Shown here: positions 7,764-16,811 of the stretch, piece by piece
Position numbering within the stretch: the first letter of the stretch is position 1
Layout: every line of letters starts with the position of its first letter
Source: Abyssibius alkaniclasticus
GTDB taxonomy: Bacteria > Pseudomonadota > Alphaproteobacteria > Rhodobacterales > Rhodobacteraceae
Assembly (NCBI RefSeq): GCF_020447305.1
Contig: NZ_CP095732.1
Span: 1,024,501 to 1,088,500, forward strand
DNA length: 64,000 bases
Reading direction: 5' to 3'
Position numbers and translations under genes: made by a program
The notes under the pieces: generated by a model
Database searches by the model: none
Told to the model about the DNA's origin: nothing
What the model saw: the letters and a program-made list of their open reading frames with translations, nothing else

Positions 7764-8519
7764 ATGATCCGCGCCGAACGACACGAACGCATACTGGCAG
7801 AACTTGCACGCCGCGGCACCGTGTCGGCGCAGGATCTGGCCACTCTGCTGGATGCCTCCCTGGCCACAATTCGCCGCGATATTGCCGAGCTGAGCGAATT
7901 GCGCGCGGTGACCCGCACGCATGGCGGCGCGTCGTTGCCGCAACGGCGCGAGGAGTTGCCGTTTGATGCAAAGGTCATGTCCTTTCTGCCGGAGAAACGC
8001 CGCATTGGTGCGCATGTGGGCAGCATGATCGCGCCGGGCAGCACCATTGCGCTGGGCGGCGGCACAACGGTTATGCAGATTTTGCCCGCAATCCGGCGGA
8101 TGGAGCTTAAACTGGTCACCACAGCGGTGAATGTCGCGCTCGATTTGCGCGATGCAAGCGACGTGGCCGTCACATTGACGGGTGGCACATTGCGCCGCCG
8201 CACGGCCGAAATGGTGGGCCATATCGCCGAGCGCACGTTGCGCGATGTCAATTTCGATATTGCCGTGATCGGGGTCGATGGAATCGATGCGCAGGGCGGG
8301 CTGACCACCTATGATTCATCCGAAGCCTATGTGAACCGCGTGATGCTGGAACAGGCGCGCGAAGTGTGGATTGTCGCCGACCATTCCAAATTCGGCCAGT
8401 GTCTGCCCGCGCAAATCGCCCCGCTTGAAGGGGTTTCGAAAATCATAACCGATACCGGCGCAAGCGATGCGATGATCGCGGATGCAAAATTGGCGGGCAT
8501 CGAGGTGCTGCGGGTTTAG
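7764..8519 (+). CDS. DeoR/GlpR family transcriptional regulator
   Basis: A 251-residue DeoR-family regulator. The N-terminal winged helix is plain: RHERILAELARRGTVSAQDLATLLDASLATIRRDI, followed by RTHGGASLP, the usual linker. The C-terminal sugar-phosphate-sensing domain shows GSTIALGGGTT, LTGG and DIAVIGVDGID, then VADHSKFG. The start at 7764 has AGAGGAAAA just upstream and places the helix-turn-helix at the usual distance; an in-frame ATG at 7728 would add twelve unlikely residues. It probably represses the divergent GH4/cupin operon and perhaps the sugar importer, sensing a phosphorylated or free sugar intermediate. Its last four bases overlap the convergent SDR gene. Confidence 0.92.
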   Translation: MIRAERHERILAELARRGTVSAQDLATLLDASLATIRRDIAELSELRAVTRTHGGASLPQRREELPFDAKVMSFLPEKRRIGAHVGSMIAPGSTIALGGGTTVMQILPAIRRMELKLVTTAVNVALDLRDASDVAVTLTGGTLRRRTAEMVGHIAERTLRDVNFDIAVIGVDGIDAQGGLTTYDSSEAYVNRVMLEQAREVWIVADHSKFGQCLPAQIAPLEGVSKIITDTGASDAMIADAKLAGIEVLRV

Positions 8520-9256
8520 CGACCGCCGCTGACCGGTATAATCGCACCGGTAATGTAGCTTGCTGCATCCGACAGCAACCAGACTGCCGCCGCCGCCACC
8601 TCATCGGCCCGCCCCGCGCGGCCCATCGGCACGCTATGCATCAGCCGCGCCAAACGATCACCCCCGCCGGGAGTTTTCTGCATATCGGTATCAATCAGGC
8701 CCGGGCGGATGGCGTTGATGCGAATACCCAGCGGCGCCATTTCACGCGCCAGCCCGATGGTCATGGATTCCACCGCGCCCTTGCTGGCGGCATAGTCTAC
8801 AAATTCGTTCGCCGCGCCCAAAGGTGCAGCCATCGAGGACATGTTCACAACCGCCCCGCCATTGCCCGCTGCCTCCATGCGGCGCAGCGCCTCGCGCAAA
8901 ACCAGAAAACTGCCCGTGGTGTTGGTGTCGAAAATCCGCTGCCAGCGCGCCAGATCGATATCGACCAGCCGCGCGGGGGCATCCAGAATGCCGGCATTGT
9001 TGATGAGCCCGCGCACTGGGCCAAAGGCGGCTTCCAGCCCGTCATACATGGCGCGCACATCTGCCTCTCTGGCAACATTGCCGGGCAGGGCTATGGCGTG
9101 CCCGCCGGATGCGGTGATTGCGCCGACAACCTTTTCAGCCGCCGCGGCGTTGGAATTGTAGTTTACACCCACCGCCCAGCCATCGGCGGCGGCCGCGATC
9201 GCACAGGCGGCACCAATACCGCGCGAAGCGCCGGTGATCAGAAGCGCGCCGCTCAT
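8516..9256 (-). CDS. Short-chain dehydrogenase/reductase (FabG-like)
   Basis: A 246-residue classical SDR. The NAD(P) motif is TGASRGIG near residue 8; NNAG is at about residue 88; the catalytic set is Ser in [10 protein letters not shown] and [15 protein letters not shown] follows. Family members interconvert alcohols and ketones, often in sugar or fatty-acid metabolism. It is the third gene of an operon with mhpE and mhpF, with an ATGA overlap to the aldolase gene, so it probably prepares the substrate of, or handles a product of, the aldolase. The exact substrate cannot be read. Confidence 0.88.
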   Translation of the reverse strand: MSGALLITGASRGIGAACAIAAAADGWAVGVNYNSNAAAAEKVVGAITASGGHAIALPGNVAREADVRAMYDGLEAAFGPVRGLINNAGILDAPARLVDIDLARWQRIFDTNTTGSFLVLREALRRMEAAGNGGAVVNMSSMAAPLGAANEFVDYAASKGAVESMTIGLAREMAPLGIRINAIRPGLIDTDMQKTPGGGDRLARLMHSVPMGRAGRADEVAAAAVWLLSDAASYITGAIIPVSGGR

Positions 9257-10266
9257 GCGCCGCGTGCCAGATCAAGGGCAATGTCAACCAGCATATCTTC
9301 CTGCCCGCCGATCAGCTTGCGCCGCCCGGCTTCTGCCAGGATCGCGCGGGTCGGCACATCATAGGCTTTGCTGGCCTTTTCGGCATGGCGCAGAAAGCTC
9401 GAATAAACCCCGGCCTGCCCAATGGTCAGCGTTTCACGATCCACCTGAACGGGGCGGTCCTGAAGGGGGCGCACAAGGTCATCGGCGGCGTCCATCAGCG
9501 CACCGACATCACAGCCATGTTCCCAGCCCATCCCCTCGATCGCGGCGATGAACGCCTCAAGCGGACAATTGCCTGCACCCGCGCCCATTCCGGCCAGCGA
9601 GGCGTCGACCCGCCGCGCACCCGCCTCGATGCCCGCAATGGTGTTGGCCACAGCCAGCGACAGGTTCTGATGCGCATGGATACCGATTTGGGTCTCCGGC
9701 TTCAGCGCCGCGCGATAGGCGGCCACGCGGTCGCGCACGCCACTCATACGCAAGGCCCCGGCAGAATCGGTGATATACACAACTTTGGCACCATAGCTTT
9801 CCATCAGTCCGGCTTGCCGGGCGACTGCCTCGGGTGGTGATAGGTGGTTCATCATCAAGAACCCCGTCACCTCTAGCCCCAGGTCATTGGCCGCTGCCAT
9901 ATGCTGCGCGGTCACATCCGCCTCGGTGCAATGGGCGGCCACGCGCACGGCGCGCACACCGATATCGGCCGCGCGCCGCAGGTCTTCAACCGTGCCGATG
10001 CCCGGCAAAAGCAATGTGGTCAGCTTGGCGTATTTGCAATGCTTGGCGGCTTCCTCAATCCAATCCGCATCGGAATGCGCGCCGAACCCGTAGGTGAAAC
10101 TGCTGCCCGACAGCCCGTCGCCATGACCAACCGAGATCGCATCGACCCCGGCCGCATCAAGCGCCTGAGCAATGGCGCGCACATGGCCAATATCATACTG
10201 ATGGCGGATGGCGTGCATCCCGTCGCGCAACGTCACATCGGTAATGTAAATGCGTTTGTCGCTCAT
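9253..10266 (-). CDS. mhpE: 4-hydroxy-2-oxovalerate aldolase
   Basis: A 337-residue class II pyruvate aldolase of the MhpE/BphI type, which cleaves 4-hydroxy-2-oxo acids to pyruvate and an aldehyde. The [15 protein letters not shown] start, [16 protein letters not shown] and metal-binding GIHAHQNL are all present. The C-terminal domain that docks the acetaldehyde dehydrogenase is full length. It overlaps the mhpF-type gene (ATGA), matching the known channelling complex in which the aldehyde passes directly to the dehydrogenase. No meta-cleavage dioxygenase, hydrolase or hydratase is near, so the substrate may be a hydroxy-oxo acid from a sugar rather than from an aromatic ring. Confidence 0.92.
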   Translation of the reverse strand: MSDKRIYITDVTLRDGMHAIRHQYDIGHVRAIAQALDAAGVDAISVGHGDGLSGSSFTYGFGAHSDADWIEEAAKHCKYAKLTTLLLPGIGTVEDLRRAADIGVRAVRVAAHCTEADVTAQHMAAANDLGLEVTGFLMMNHLSPPEAVARQAGLMESYGAKVVYITDSAGALRMSGVRDRVAAYRAALKPETQIGIHAHQNLSLAVANTIAGIEAGARRVDASLAGMGAGAGNCPLEAFIAAIEGMGWEHGCDVGALMDAADDLVRPLQDRPVQVDRETLTIGQAGVYSSFLRHAEKASKAYDVPTRAILAEAGRRKLIGGQEDMLVDIALDLARGA

Positions 10267-11180
10267 TGTGCCGCCTCCAATGCGCCTGTAACCAGAAATT
10301 CGCCCGTGCGCAGCGCGGCCGAAGTCATGATATCAAGATTGCCGGCATAGGTGGGCAAATGGTGCCCGGCGCCCTCGACCTCCAGAAACACGCTGACTTT
10401 CATGCCCGCCGGAGCGCCCGGCCAGAGGCCGGACGGCACGGATTCGACCTGCACGGCCTGCTTCAGGCGGTAGCCCGGCACATAGGTCTGCACCTCGGCG
10501 ACCATCGCTTCAACCGAGGTGACGATCGCCTCGGGCGCGGCCTCCGCGCACAGGCAGATTACCGTATCGCGCATGATCAGCGGTGGTTCGGCAGGGTTGA
10601 GAATGATGATCGCCTTGCCACGTTCTGCCCCGCCAACCTGTTCGATTGCCCGGGCCGTGGTGGTGGTAAACTCGTCAATATTCGCCCGCGTGCCCGGCCC
10701 GGCCGATTTTGAAGCGATGGAGGCAACTATTTCCGCATAGGCGACCTTGGCCACCCGAGAGACTGCCCGCACGATCGGAATGGTCGCCTGCCCACCGCAA
10801 GTGACCATATTCACCACCTTGGCCCCCGCATGGCGGGCAAGGTTCACCGGCGGCACAACATAGGGGCCAATGGCGGCTGGTGTCAGGTCAACCATCACGG
10901 CGCGGCTGTCGGAAAGTGCTTCCAGGTTATGGCGATGCGCAGCTGCCGATGTTGCATCGAACACCACGCCGATATCGGCAAAATCTGGATGATTGCGCAG
11001 CCCTGCTACGCCAGTATCGATTGCCGCCACGCCCTGTCGCCGCGCAAATGCCAGGCCTTCGGAGGCGGGGTCAATCCCCACCATCGCTGCCAGTTCAAGC
11101 GTTTGGGATTTACGCAGGATCTTCACCATCAGGTCGGTGCCGATATGCCCCGAACCTATTATCGCCGCTTTGGTTGCCAT
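10263..11180 (-). CDS. mhpF: Acetaldehyde dehydrogenase (acylating), aldolase partner
   Basis: A 305-residue acylating aldehyde dehydrogenase of the MhpF/BphJ type, converting acetaldehyde, CoA and NAD to acetyl-CoA. The NAD site is GSGHIG (residues 9-14) and the catalytic Cys128 lies in [26 protein letters not shown] and [13 protein letters not shown] are near-invariant in this family. The start at 11180 has AGGAG upstream; an upstream in-frame ATG would add 18 residues before the Rossmann strand and is unlikely. It leads the operon with mhpE and an SDR. Confidence 0.92.
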   Translation of the reverse strand: MATKAAIIGSGHIGTDLMVKILRKSQTLELAAMVGIDPASEGLAFARRQGVAAIDTGVAGLRNHPDFADIGVVFDATSAAAHRHNLEALSDSRAVMVDLTPAAIGPYVVPPVNLARHAGAKVVNMVTCGGQATIPIVRAVSRVAKVAYAEIVASIASKSAGPGTRANIDEFTTTTARAIEQVGGAERGKAIIILNPAEPPLIMRDTVICLCAEAAPEAIVTSVEAMVAEVQTYVPGYRLKQAVQVESVPSGLWPGAPAGMKVSVFLEVEGAGHHLPTYAGNLDIMTSAALRTGEFLVTGALEAAQ

Positions 11181-11386
11181 GCTGCTCTCCTGTGTCGTCG
11201 CCCAACATGTGGCGCAATGACATTCAGAAAGCAAGCAAAAACGATCAGATGTATGAAGTTATATGATTGATGCTGCGCCGATGTTCAACCACACCGACTG
11301 GGCATTCCCTGCCTTTGCGGATACGACGGCCAGTGAACAATGGCGCGCAAATTCTGTTCATTCGCCCTTGCCTGAACAGCCGGGCG
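11181..11386. other. Intergenic region upstream of the mhpF operon
   Basis: About 206 bases between the mhpF start and the end of the lactonase gene. It must hold the mhpF promoter (minus strand) and the end of the lactonase operon. The part near 11235-11265 is AT-rich and has several ATG-rich words, but no convincing hexamer pair, palindrome or T-tailed hairpin was found. Confidence 0.4.
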
Positions 11387-12220
11387 TCAGTCTTTCACGG
11401 GGCTCAGCCCATATGCAGCCAGTGCGTTTTGCCCAAAGACCTTGCCTTCAGCACCATGATTTCTGGTGAATGACTGCGCGAGATTGAACCAATCCTCATA
11501 GGGTGCGGCCAGGGTCAGGACCGGCCAATCGCTGCCCCAGATCAGCCGGTCGCCGCCAAAATGCTCGAACATATGCGCGATATAGGGTTGCAGGCTGGCC
11601 GTCGTCCATGCATCGCCCGCCTCGGTCAGCAGGCCGGAAAGTTTGCAATAGGCGCGACTGTCGCGGGCGAGCAGCGCCATGTCGCTGGCCCAGTTTGTGA
11701 AATGCCCGGCGGCGATTTCGGGCTTTGCGGCATGGTCGATGACCGTGCGCAGCTTTGAATGGCGCGCCAGAAGGCTGCGCAAATGCGGCAGATGCCGGGG
11801 CAGAACGAGCGCATCAAAGGTCAGATCATGGGTGATCATCGCCTCAAAGGCCGGGGTCAGCGCGTCGCGCAGCATCCATCCATCATCGGCAATGTCCTGA
11901 ATCATCGGGCGCAGGCCAACCAGTTTGGGATTTGCGGCAAGGCGGGCGATGTCGGCAGCGGCCTTCGGGCTTTCAAAATCGACCCAGCCCACAACGCCCA
12001 GAACGAAGGGGGTCTTTGCGGCGATATTCAGCAGAAATTCGGTTTCGGCCAAACTGGGAGCGGCCTGCACAAGGATGGTGCCGCCAATGCCATGTTGATC
12101 GAGCAGCGGCGCCAGATCTTCTGGTGCAAAGTCGCGGTAAAGCGGTGCAAGCGCAGGGGTCAGCCAGCCATAATCGCCGCGATCTAGCTGCCAGAAATGT
12201 TGGTGGGCGTCGATGATCAT
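11387..12220 (-). CDS. Amidohydrolase-family sugar lactonase, probably L-fuconolactonase
   Basis: A 277-residue TIM-barrel hydrolase of the COG3618 amidohydrolase group, to which the known L-fuconolactonases and L-rhamnonolactonases belong. It opens MIIDAHQHFW (metal-binding HxH), continues with DYGWL, HGIGGTILVQAAPSLAETEFLL, GVVGWVDFES, then IDHAAKP and a final LIWGSDWPV with the family Asp. The start at 12220 overlaps the FucU stop (ATGA). It should open the sugar lactone made by the adjacent dehydrogenase. The role follows from family and context; L-fucose itself is an inference. Confidence 0.87.
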   Translation of the reverse strand: MIIDAHQHFWQLDRGDYGWLTPALAPLYRDFAPEDLAPLLDQHGIGGTILVQAAPSLAETEFLLNIAAKTPFVLGVVGWVDFESPKAAADIARLAANPKLVGLRPMIQDIADDGWMLRDALTPAFEAMITHDLTFDALVLPRHLPHLRSLLARHSKLRTVIDHAAKPEIAAGHFTNWASDMALLARDSRAYCKLSGLLTEAGDAWTTASLQPYIAHMFEHFGGDRLIWGSDWPVLTLAAPYEDWFNLAQSFTRNHGAEGKVFGQNALAAYGLSPVKD

Positions 12221-12648
12221 GGGCCGATGACGCCTTTCTTCAGGATGATATTGCCGTAAAGCCGGGTCTCGCCGGTTTGCACAATGCAAAAGGCGGCTTT
12301 GGCACGGCTGTAAAAGGCGAAGCGTTCCAGCTTGGCAACGGGGCGCGGGGCGTCGGCCTTTGAATCGATGATGTCTTGAAACGCAGCGATGATGGGCGGC
12401 ACGGTGTCCGGATCCCCCACCACCTCCATCACAAGTGCAGGATCGGGCACAAAACCGTCGAGCGGCAAAAGCGCCAGAACCGCGGCAAGTGTGTCGGTCG
12501 CGCTGACACCGTCCAGCCGGTGACAGCGTGTTGCATGGCTTGTGGCCGGAAAATTGGCATCGGCAATGACGATTTCATCGCCATGCCCCATAGCGCGCAG
12601 GCTGTGCAGCAGCTCGGGTGAAAGCAGCGCGGGAATGTTACGCAGCAT
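12217..12648 (-). CDS. fucU: L-fucose mutarotase (FucU/RbsD family)
   Basis: A 143-residue RbsD/FucU-type mutarotase, which speeds exchange between the anomers of a free sugar. Recognisable parts are LLHSLRAMGHGDEIVIADANFPA near the N-terminus, a PDPALVMEVVGDP block in the middle and the C-terminal FAFYSRAKAAFCIVQTGETRLYGNIILKKGV, the FucU branch ending. The start at 12648 is preceded by AAGGAG and lies eleven bases inside the end of the aldose dehydrogenase gene. It feeds the right anomer to that dehydrogenase. FucU rather than RbsD is favoured by the tail and the pathway context. Confidence 0.88.
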   Translation of the reverse strand: MLRNIPALLSPELLHSLRAMGHGDEIVIADANFPATSHATRCHRLDGVSATDTLAAVLALLPLDGFVPDPALVMEVVGDPDTVPPIIAAFQDIIDSKADAPRPVAKLERFAFYSRAKAAFCIVQTGETRLYGNIILKKGVIGP

Positions 12649-13684
12649 CTTGTGGCTCCTTGGGCAGGGGTGCATCGGCGCGGATCAGCCCGGCCGATCT
12701 GAGGTCTGACCACAGGGCAACTGGAATATCCGTTTCAAAAATCGCAATATTCTGGCGCAGTTCGCGCGGGTTGGCGGCGCCGGGGATAACAGTTTTCACC
12801 GCCGGATGGGCCAGCGGAAACTGCAGGGCGGCGGCAATCATCGGGGTGGCGTGATCGGCGCATATGGCGGCGATCTTTGCAACCCGATCCAGAATTGCAG
12901 GCGGGGCGGGGGCATAGTTGTAACGCGCGCCCTCTATCGGCCCCGTGGCCAGAATGCCGGAATTATAGGGGCCACCCAGAATGATGCCGACATCGCGTTT
13001 GGTGCAAAGCGGCAAAAAGGTTTCAAGCGGGTCCTGTTCCAATAGCGTGTATCGCCCGGCAAGCAAAAAACAGTCGAACGCGCCTTCGCCCAGCAGTTTT
13101 TCGCAAATCTGCCAGGTGTTGACGCCCGCGCCGATGGCGGCAATGCGCCCGGCCTCGCGCAGCTCGTTCAGCGCAAGATAGCCGCCACCGCTGAACAATT
13201 CGCGCAGGTTCCTGTCTTCGCCTTCTTGCCCATGCGTGCCGGCATCTATGTCATGTAGCAGCAATATGTCGATCCTGTCGCTGCCAAGCCGGGCGATGCT
13301 GTCATCATAGCTGCGCATGATCCCGTCATAGGTATAGTCGAACACAATGCGCTTTTGCGGCACATCGACAAAGGCTTCGGGGGTAACATCTTTTGGGGCG
13401 CAATCCTTCAGCAGCCGGCCGACCTTGGTGGACAGGGTCAGCGTGTTGCCAAAACGTGCAATGGCCCGGCCAACGCGCTGTTCGGCCAGCCCCAGCCCGT
13501 ATTGCGGCGCGGTGTCGAAATAGCGTAGCCCCGCATCCCAGGCGGCCTGCAAGGTGGCCTGGGCGTCTTCCTCTTCTACCCGGTGATAGAGATTGCCAAG
13601 CGGTGCCGAGCCAAAGCCAAGCTGGGTCAGTTCAATGGGCCGGGCGGTGCGGTGGTTCAACAGGCGGGTCCTGGTCAGGTTCAT
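12638..13684 (-). CDS. Aldo-keto reductase, probable L-fucose (D-threo-aldose) dehydrogenase
   Basis: A 348-residue aldo-keto reductase. The catalytic tetrad is readable: Asp57 in YFDTAP, Tyr62 in QYGLG, Lys87 in STKVGR and His144 in LLLHDID. The overall pattern (GFGSAPLGN, DYTYDGIMRS, GAGVN, LAGRYTLLEQ) matches D-threo-aldose 1-dehydrogenase and pyridoxal 4-dehydrogenase. It should oxidise L-fucose or a similar aldose to its lactone with NAD(P). First gene of the fucU-lactonase operon after gntR; eleven bases separate it from the gntR stop, so the four probably share a transcript. Confidence 0.87.
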   Translation of the reverse strand: MNLTRTRLLNHRTARPIELTQLGFGSAPLGNLYHRVEEEDAQATLQAAWDAGLRYFDTAPQYGLGLAEQRVGRAIARFGNTLTLSTKVGRLLKDCAPKDVTPEAFVDVPQKRIVFDYTYDGIMRSYDDSIARLGSDRIDILLLHDIDAGTHGQEGEDRNLRELFSGGGYLALNELREAGRIAAIGAGVNTWQICEKLLGEGAFDCFLLAGRYTLLEQDPLETFLPLCTKRDVGIILGGPYNSGILATGPIEGARYNYAPAPPAILDRVAKIAAICADHATPMIAAALQFPLAHPAVKTVIPGAANPRELRQNIAIFETDIPVALWSDLRSAGLIRADAPLPKEPQDAA

Positions 13685-13694
13685 GCTGTGCCTT

Positions 13695-14396
13695 TCACAT
13701 GGTCGTGCGGAAATAGCCGGGGTGCTGGCGTTCCAGCGGGGTGATCCGGTCGATCAGCTGGCCCAGATGGTAGCTCATCGCATCGCGTGCGGCTTTTGGG
13801 TTTTGCGCACGGATCGCATCCAGAATCGTTTGGTGTTCGGCAACCGCCTCGGCCGGGCGGCCGGGGGCGGGCAAGAGCAGCATCCGTGCGCGCTGCAATT
13901 GCAGCGACAACTGGCCCGCGGCCGCAACGACCTTGGGAAAGCCGGTGAAGCTGAGGATAAGCTCGTGAAAGGCGACATCGGCTTCAAAAAAGCCCGGAAT
14001 ATCCGCATCTTCAACCAGCAGCCCCTGCAGGCGCAGGTTGCGTGTGAGTCTGGCCAGTTGCTCGTCGCTGCGCTCTTGCGCCACTTTGGCCACGGCGGCC
14101 ACCTCGACCGCTTCGCGCAAAAAGCTTTCCTCGCGCAGTTCCGCAAGCGACAGCCGCGACACGCGCGTGGCGGATTGCGGCACGATATCGACCAGCCCTT
14201 CGGATGACAGCCTGCTGAGCGCCTCGGCCACGGGCGAGCGCGATACACCAAGCTCGGCGCAAAGCGCGCCTTTGCGCAGCACCATGCCAGGCTCGAATGT
14301 CATGTTCAGGATTTTATCGCGCAATACGCCATAAACCCGCTGGCCCAATGGCCCGTCCAATCCTTCAATATCCAGCATACGCGGCGGCTCGGTCAT
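13695..14396 (-). CDS. GntR-family regulator (FadR/FCD type)
   Basis: A 233-residue GntR regulator. The N-terminal winged helix reads RVYGVLRDKILNMTFEPGMVLRKGALCAELGVSRSPVAEAL; the C-terminal part is the all-helical FCD ligand domain (FLREAVEVAAVA, FHELILSFTG, EHQTILDAI, AMSYHLGQL) with metal-type histidines. The start at 14396 has AAGGAG six bases upstream; earlier in-frame ATGs at 14417 and 14429 fall inside the operator and are rejected. It heads the aldose dehydrogenase-fucU-lactonase genes and diverges from the dehydratase-importer operon. It likely represses both until a pathway intermediate binds. Confidence 0.9.
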   Translation of the reverse strand: MTEPPRMLDIEGLDGPLGQRVYGVLRDKILNMTFEPGMVLRKGALCAELGVSRSPVAEALSRLSSEGLVDIVPQSATRVSRLSLAELREESFLREAVEVAAVAKVAQERSDEQLARLTRNLRLQGLLVEDADIPGFFEADVAFHELILSFTGFPKVVAAAGQLSLQLQRARMLLLPAPGRPAEAVAEHQTILDAIRAQNPKAARDAMSYHLGQLIDRITPLERQHPGYFRTTM

Positions 14397-14407
14397 TTTG
14401 ACTCCTT

Positions 14408-14425
14408 CAACTGACATGTTAGTTG
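14408..14425. promoter_or_regulatory. 18-bp palindromic operator between gntR and the dehydratase gene
   Basis: CAACTGACATGTTAGTTG differs from its reverse complement at only two positions. It is 11 bases from the gntR start and overlaps the -35 box of the divergent operon. Size and place fit a FadR-type GntR dimer site that shuts off both directions. Confidence 0.7.
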
Positions 14426-14451
14426 ACATATGCAGCAAGTCAAGCTAGTCA
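14423..14451 (+). promoter_or_regulatory. Promoter for the dehydratase-SDR-importer operon
   Basis: A perfect TTGACA (14423-14428) is followed after 17 bases by TAGTCA (14446-14451), about 45 bases before the start codon. The -35 box shares three bases with the GntR palindrome, so a bound repressor would block polymerase. On the other strand TTGACT and TAACAT spaced by 16 could serve gntR. Confidence 0.55.
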
Positions 14452-14496
14452 TCATCCTACCCAAAGCGCCGATGGTCGGCCAGAGGAGCGCGCGCC

Positions 14497-16020
14497 ATGA
14501 GCCTGAAAAATCGTATGCTGGTTTTGCATCCGCAGGACAATATCGCCGTGGCCCTGACCGATATTGCCGCAGGCGAAGCGATTGGCAAGACGGGCGCGGT
14601 GGCGGCGCAAACCATAAAACAGGGGCATAAACTTGCCATTTCACCTATAGCAGCGGGTGAAAACGTGCTGCGCTACGGGCAGATCATTGGCCAGGCCAAG
14701 GCCGATATTGCGCCGGGTGAGCATGTGCATGTGCAAAACCTGGGCATGGGCGAGCATACGCAGGACTATGCCTTTGCGCGCGATTCCGTGGCCCTTGCGC
14801 CGATCAGCGACAATCGCACATTCAACGGGTTTCATCGCGCCGATGGCCGTGTCGGCACGCGCAACTATCTGGGCATTCTGACCTCGGTCAACTGTTCAGG
14901 CTCGGTTGCAAAATTCATTGCCGAGGCGGCGCAGAAATCCGGCTTTCTGGACGCCTATCCGAATATCGACGGGATTGTGCCGATCACGCATGGCACGGGC
15001 TGTGGCATGTCGGGCGACAACGAGGGCTATGCCACGCTGTTCCGCACATTGTCGGGCTATGCCCAGCACCCGAATTTCGGGGGTATCCTGCTGATCGGCC
15101 TTGGCTGCGAAGTGATGCAGATCGCCGATCTGGTGGGGGGGCGCGCCATCCGCGCCGATGGTGCTTTGCGTTACATGACCATTCAGCACGAGGGCGGCAC
15201 CCGCAAGACCATTGAAAAGGGCCTGACGGAACTGCACGGCATTGCCGCATTGGCCAATAGCGCCACGCGCAAGCCCGCGCCGCTGTCACAGCTTATGGTC
15301 GGAATGCAATGCGGCGGCTCGGATGGTTATTCCGGCATTACCGCCAACCCGGCGCTTGGCGTGGCATCCGACATTCTGGTGCGGCATGGCGGCACGACAA
15401 TCCTGTCGGAAACATCGGAAATTTATGGTGCCGAGCATCTGCTGACCCGCCGCGCTGTTTCGGTGGAGGTGGGCGAAAAGCTGATCGAGCGCGTGCATTG
15501 GTGGGAAGATTACACCGCGCGCAACAAGGGTGAGATGGACAATAACCCGAGCCCCGGCAACAAGCGCGGCGGGCTGACAACGATTTTGGAAAAGTCACTC
15601 GGTGCGGTGGCCAAAAGCGGCAGCGCCCCGCTGACCGATGTGTATCTGTTTGGCGAAAAGATCGACAAGAAGGGCTTTGTCTTCATGGACAGCCCGGGCT
15701 TTGACCCCTGTTCGGTGACCGGGCAAATCGCCTCGGGCGCCAACCTGATTGTGTTTACCACCGGGCGGGGTTCGGTGTCGGGCTACATGCCCACGCCCTG
15801 CATCAAGGTGGCCACCAATTCCGAAATGTATCGCCGCATGTCCGAAGATATGGATGTGAATTGCGGCGACATCGTCACCGATGGGGTGAGCCTTGAGGAG
15901 AAGGGCCGCGAAATTTTTGAAATGTTCATCGCCATCGCCTCGGGCGGGCAAACAAAAAGCGAAGAGCTGGGCTTTGGCGGGGTGGAATTCGTGCCCTGGC
16001 AAATTGGCGCGGTGATGTGA
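14497..16020 (+). CDS. UxaA-family sugar-acid dehydratase (altronate dehydratase-like), probable L-fuconate dehydratase
   Basis: A full-length 507-residue member of the UxaA (altronate/galactarate dehydratase) family. The N-terminal SAF domain covers roughly residues 1-95 (VALTDIAAGEAI, GQIIGQAKADIAPGEHVHVQNL); the catalytic part shows DGRVGTRNYLGI, NCSGSV, PITHGTGCGMSG, CGGSDGYSGITANPALG and SPGFDPCSVTGQIASGANL with conserved cysteines. In this operon it sits where an enolase-type fuconate dehydratase would be expected, so it probably dehydrates L-fuconate or a similar acid. UxaA-type proteins are known in the L-fucose locus of Campylobacter jejuni. True altronate dehydratase is less likely because no uronate genes are near. 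Confidence 0.87.
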   Translation: MSLKNRMLVLHPQDNIAVALTDIAAGEAIGKTGAVAAQTIKQGHKLAISPIAAGENVLRYGQIIGQAKADIAPGEHVHVQNLGMGEHTQDYAFARDSVALAPISDNRTFNGFHRADGRVGTRNYLGILTSVNCSGSVAKFIAEAAQKSGFLDAYPNIDGIVPITHGTGCGMSGDNEGYATLFRTLSGYAQHPNFGGILLIGLGCEVMQIADLVGGRAIRADGALRYMTIQHEGGTRKTIEKGLTELHGIAALANSATRKPAPLSQLMVGMQCGGSDGYSGITANPALGVASDILVRHGGTTILSETSEIYGAEHLLTRRAVSVEVGEKLIERVHWWEDYTARNKGEMDNNPSPGNKRGGLTTILEKSLGAVAKSGSAPLTDVYLFGEKIDKKGFVFMDSPGFDPCSVTGQIASGANLIVFTTGRGSVSGYMPTPCIKVATNSEMYRRMSEDMDVNCGDIVTDGVSLEEKGREIFEMFIAIASGGQTKSEELGFGGVEFVPWQIGAVM

Positions 16021-16034
16021 ATATGAGGGCTGAC

Positions 16035-16781
16035 ATGGTGCTGAAGAACAAAACGATCCTGATAACCGCCGCAGGCCAAGGCATTGGCGCGGCATCGGCG
16101 CGCGCCTGTGCCGCGGCCGGTGCGCAGGTGATTGCCACCGATCTGGATGCCGGTCTGCTGGCGGCGCTTGGCGATGAGCCGAATATCCAGACCCGCGTGC
16201 TGGATGTTACTGATCAGGGTGCGATCGATGCGCTGGCCGCAGACCTGCCCGACCTCGACGGTTTGTTCAACTGTGCCGGTGTCGTGCATCATGGCACGGT
16301 GCTGGAGCTGACCGACGCCGATTGGAACTTTGCGCTCGACCTCAACGTCACCTCGATGGTGCGCATGTGCCGCGCCTTTGTGCCCGGCCTGTTGCGCCGT
16401 GCCAAAAGCGAGGGCAGTGCCGCAATTCTGAACATGTCCTCGATGGCATCGTCGGAAAAAGGCTTCATCAACCGCACGGCTTATGGTGCAACCAAGGCTG
16501 CGGTGATCGGGTTGACCAAGGCGATTGCCGCCGATTTTGTCGCCCGGAATCTGCGCTGCAACGCGCTTTGCCCCGGCACGGTTGATACACCGTCGCTGCG
16601 CGGGCGCATCGCCTCGGCACCAGACCCGGTGCAGGCCGAAAAAGATTTCATCGCCCGCCAGCCTATGGGAAGGTTGGCCACGGTTGATGATCTTACCCCC
16701 ACCGTGGTGCATCTGCTGTCGGATGGCAGCCGCTTTGTCACCGGGCAGGCCGTTCTGGTGGATGGTGGAGTGACGATCTGA
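16035..16781 (+). CDS. SDR, probable 2-keto-3-deoxy-L-fuconate dehydrogenase (DHRS6-like)
   Basis: A 248-residue short-chain dehydrogenase strikingly like human DHRS6/BDH2 and bacterial 2-keto-3-deoxy-L-fuconate dehydrogenases. Shared blocks are TAAGQGIGAAS, VIATDLD, IQTRVLDVTDQ, NCAGVVHHGTVLE, LNMSSMASS, YGATKAAVIGLTKAIAADF and CPGTVDTPSLRGR. The start at 16035 gives the same distance to the Rossmann motif as in homologues; ATGs at 16017 and 16023 would add a few residues. It should oxidise the keto-deoxy acid to the 2,4-diketo acid cleaved by the FAH-type hydrolase downstream. Confidence 0.9.
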   Translation: MVLKNKTILITAAGQGIGAASARACAAAGAQVIATDLDAGLLAALGDEPNIQTRVLDVTDQGAIDALAADLPDLDGLFNCAGVVHHGTVLELTDADWNFALDLNVTSMVRMCRAFVPGLLRRAKSEGSAAILNMSSMASSEKGFINRTAYGATKAAVIGLTKAIAADFVARNLRCNALCPGTVDTPSLRGRIASAPDPVQAEKDFIARQPMGRLATVDDLTPTVVHLLSDGSRFVTGQAVLVDGGVTI

Positions 16782-16811
16782 GACGAAAACTGGCTTGGGA
16801 GGGCCGGGAGG

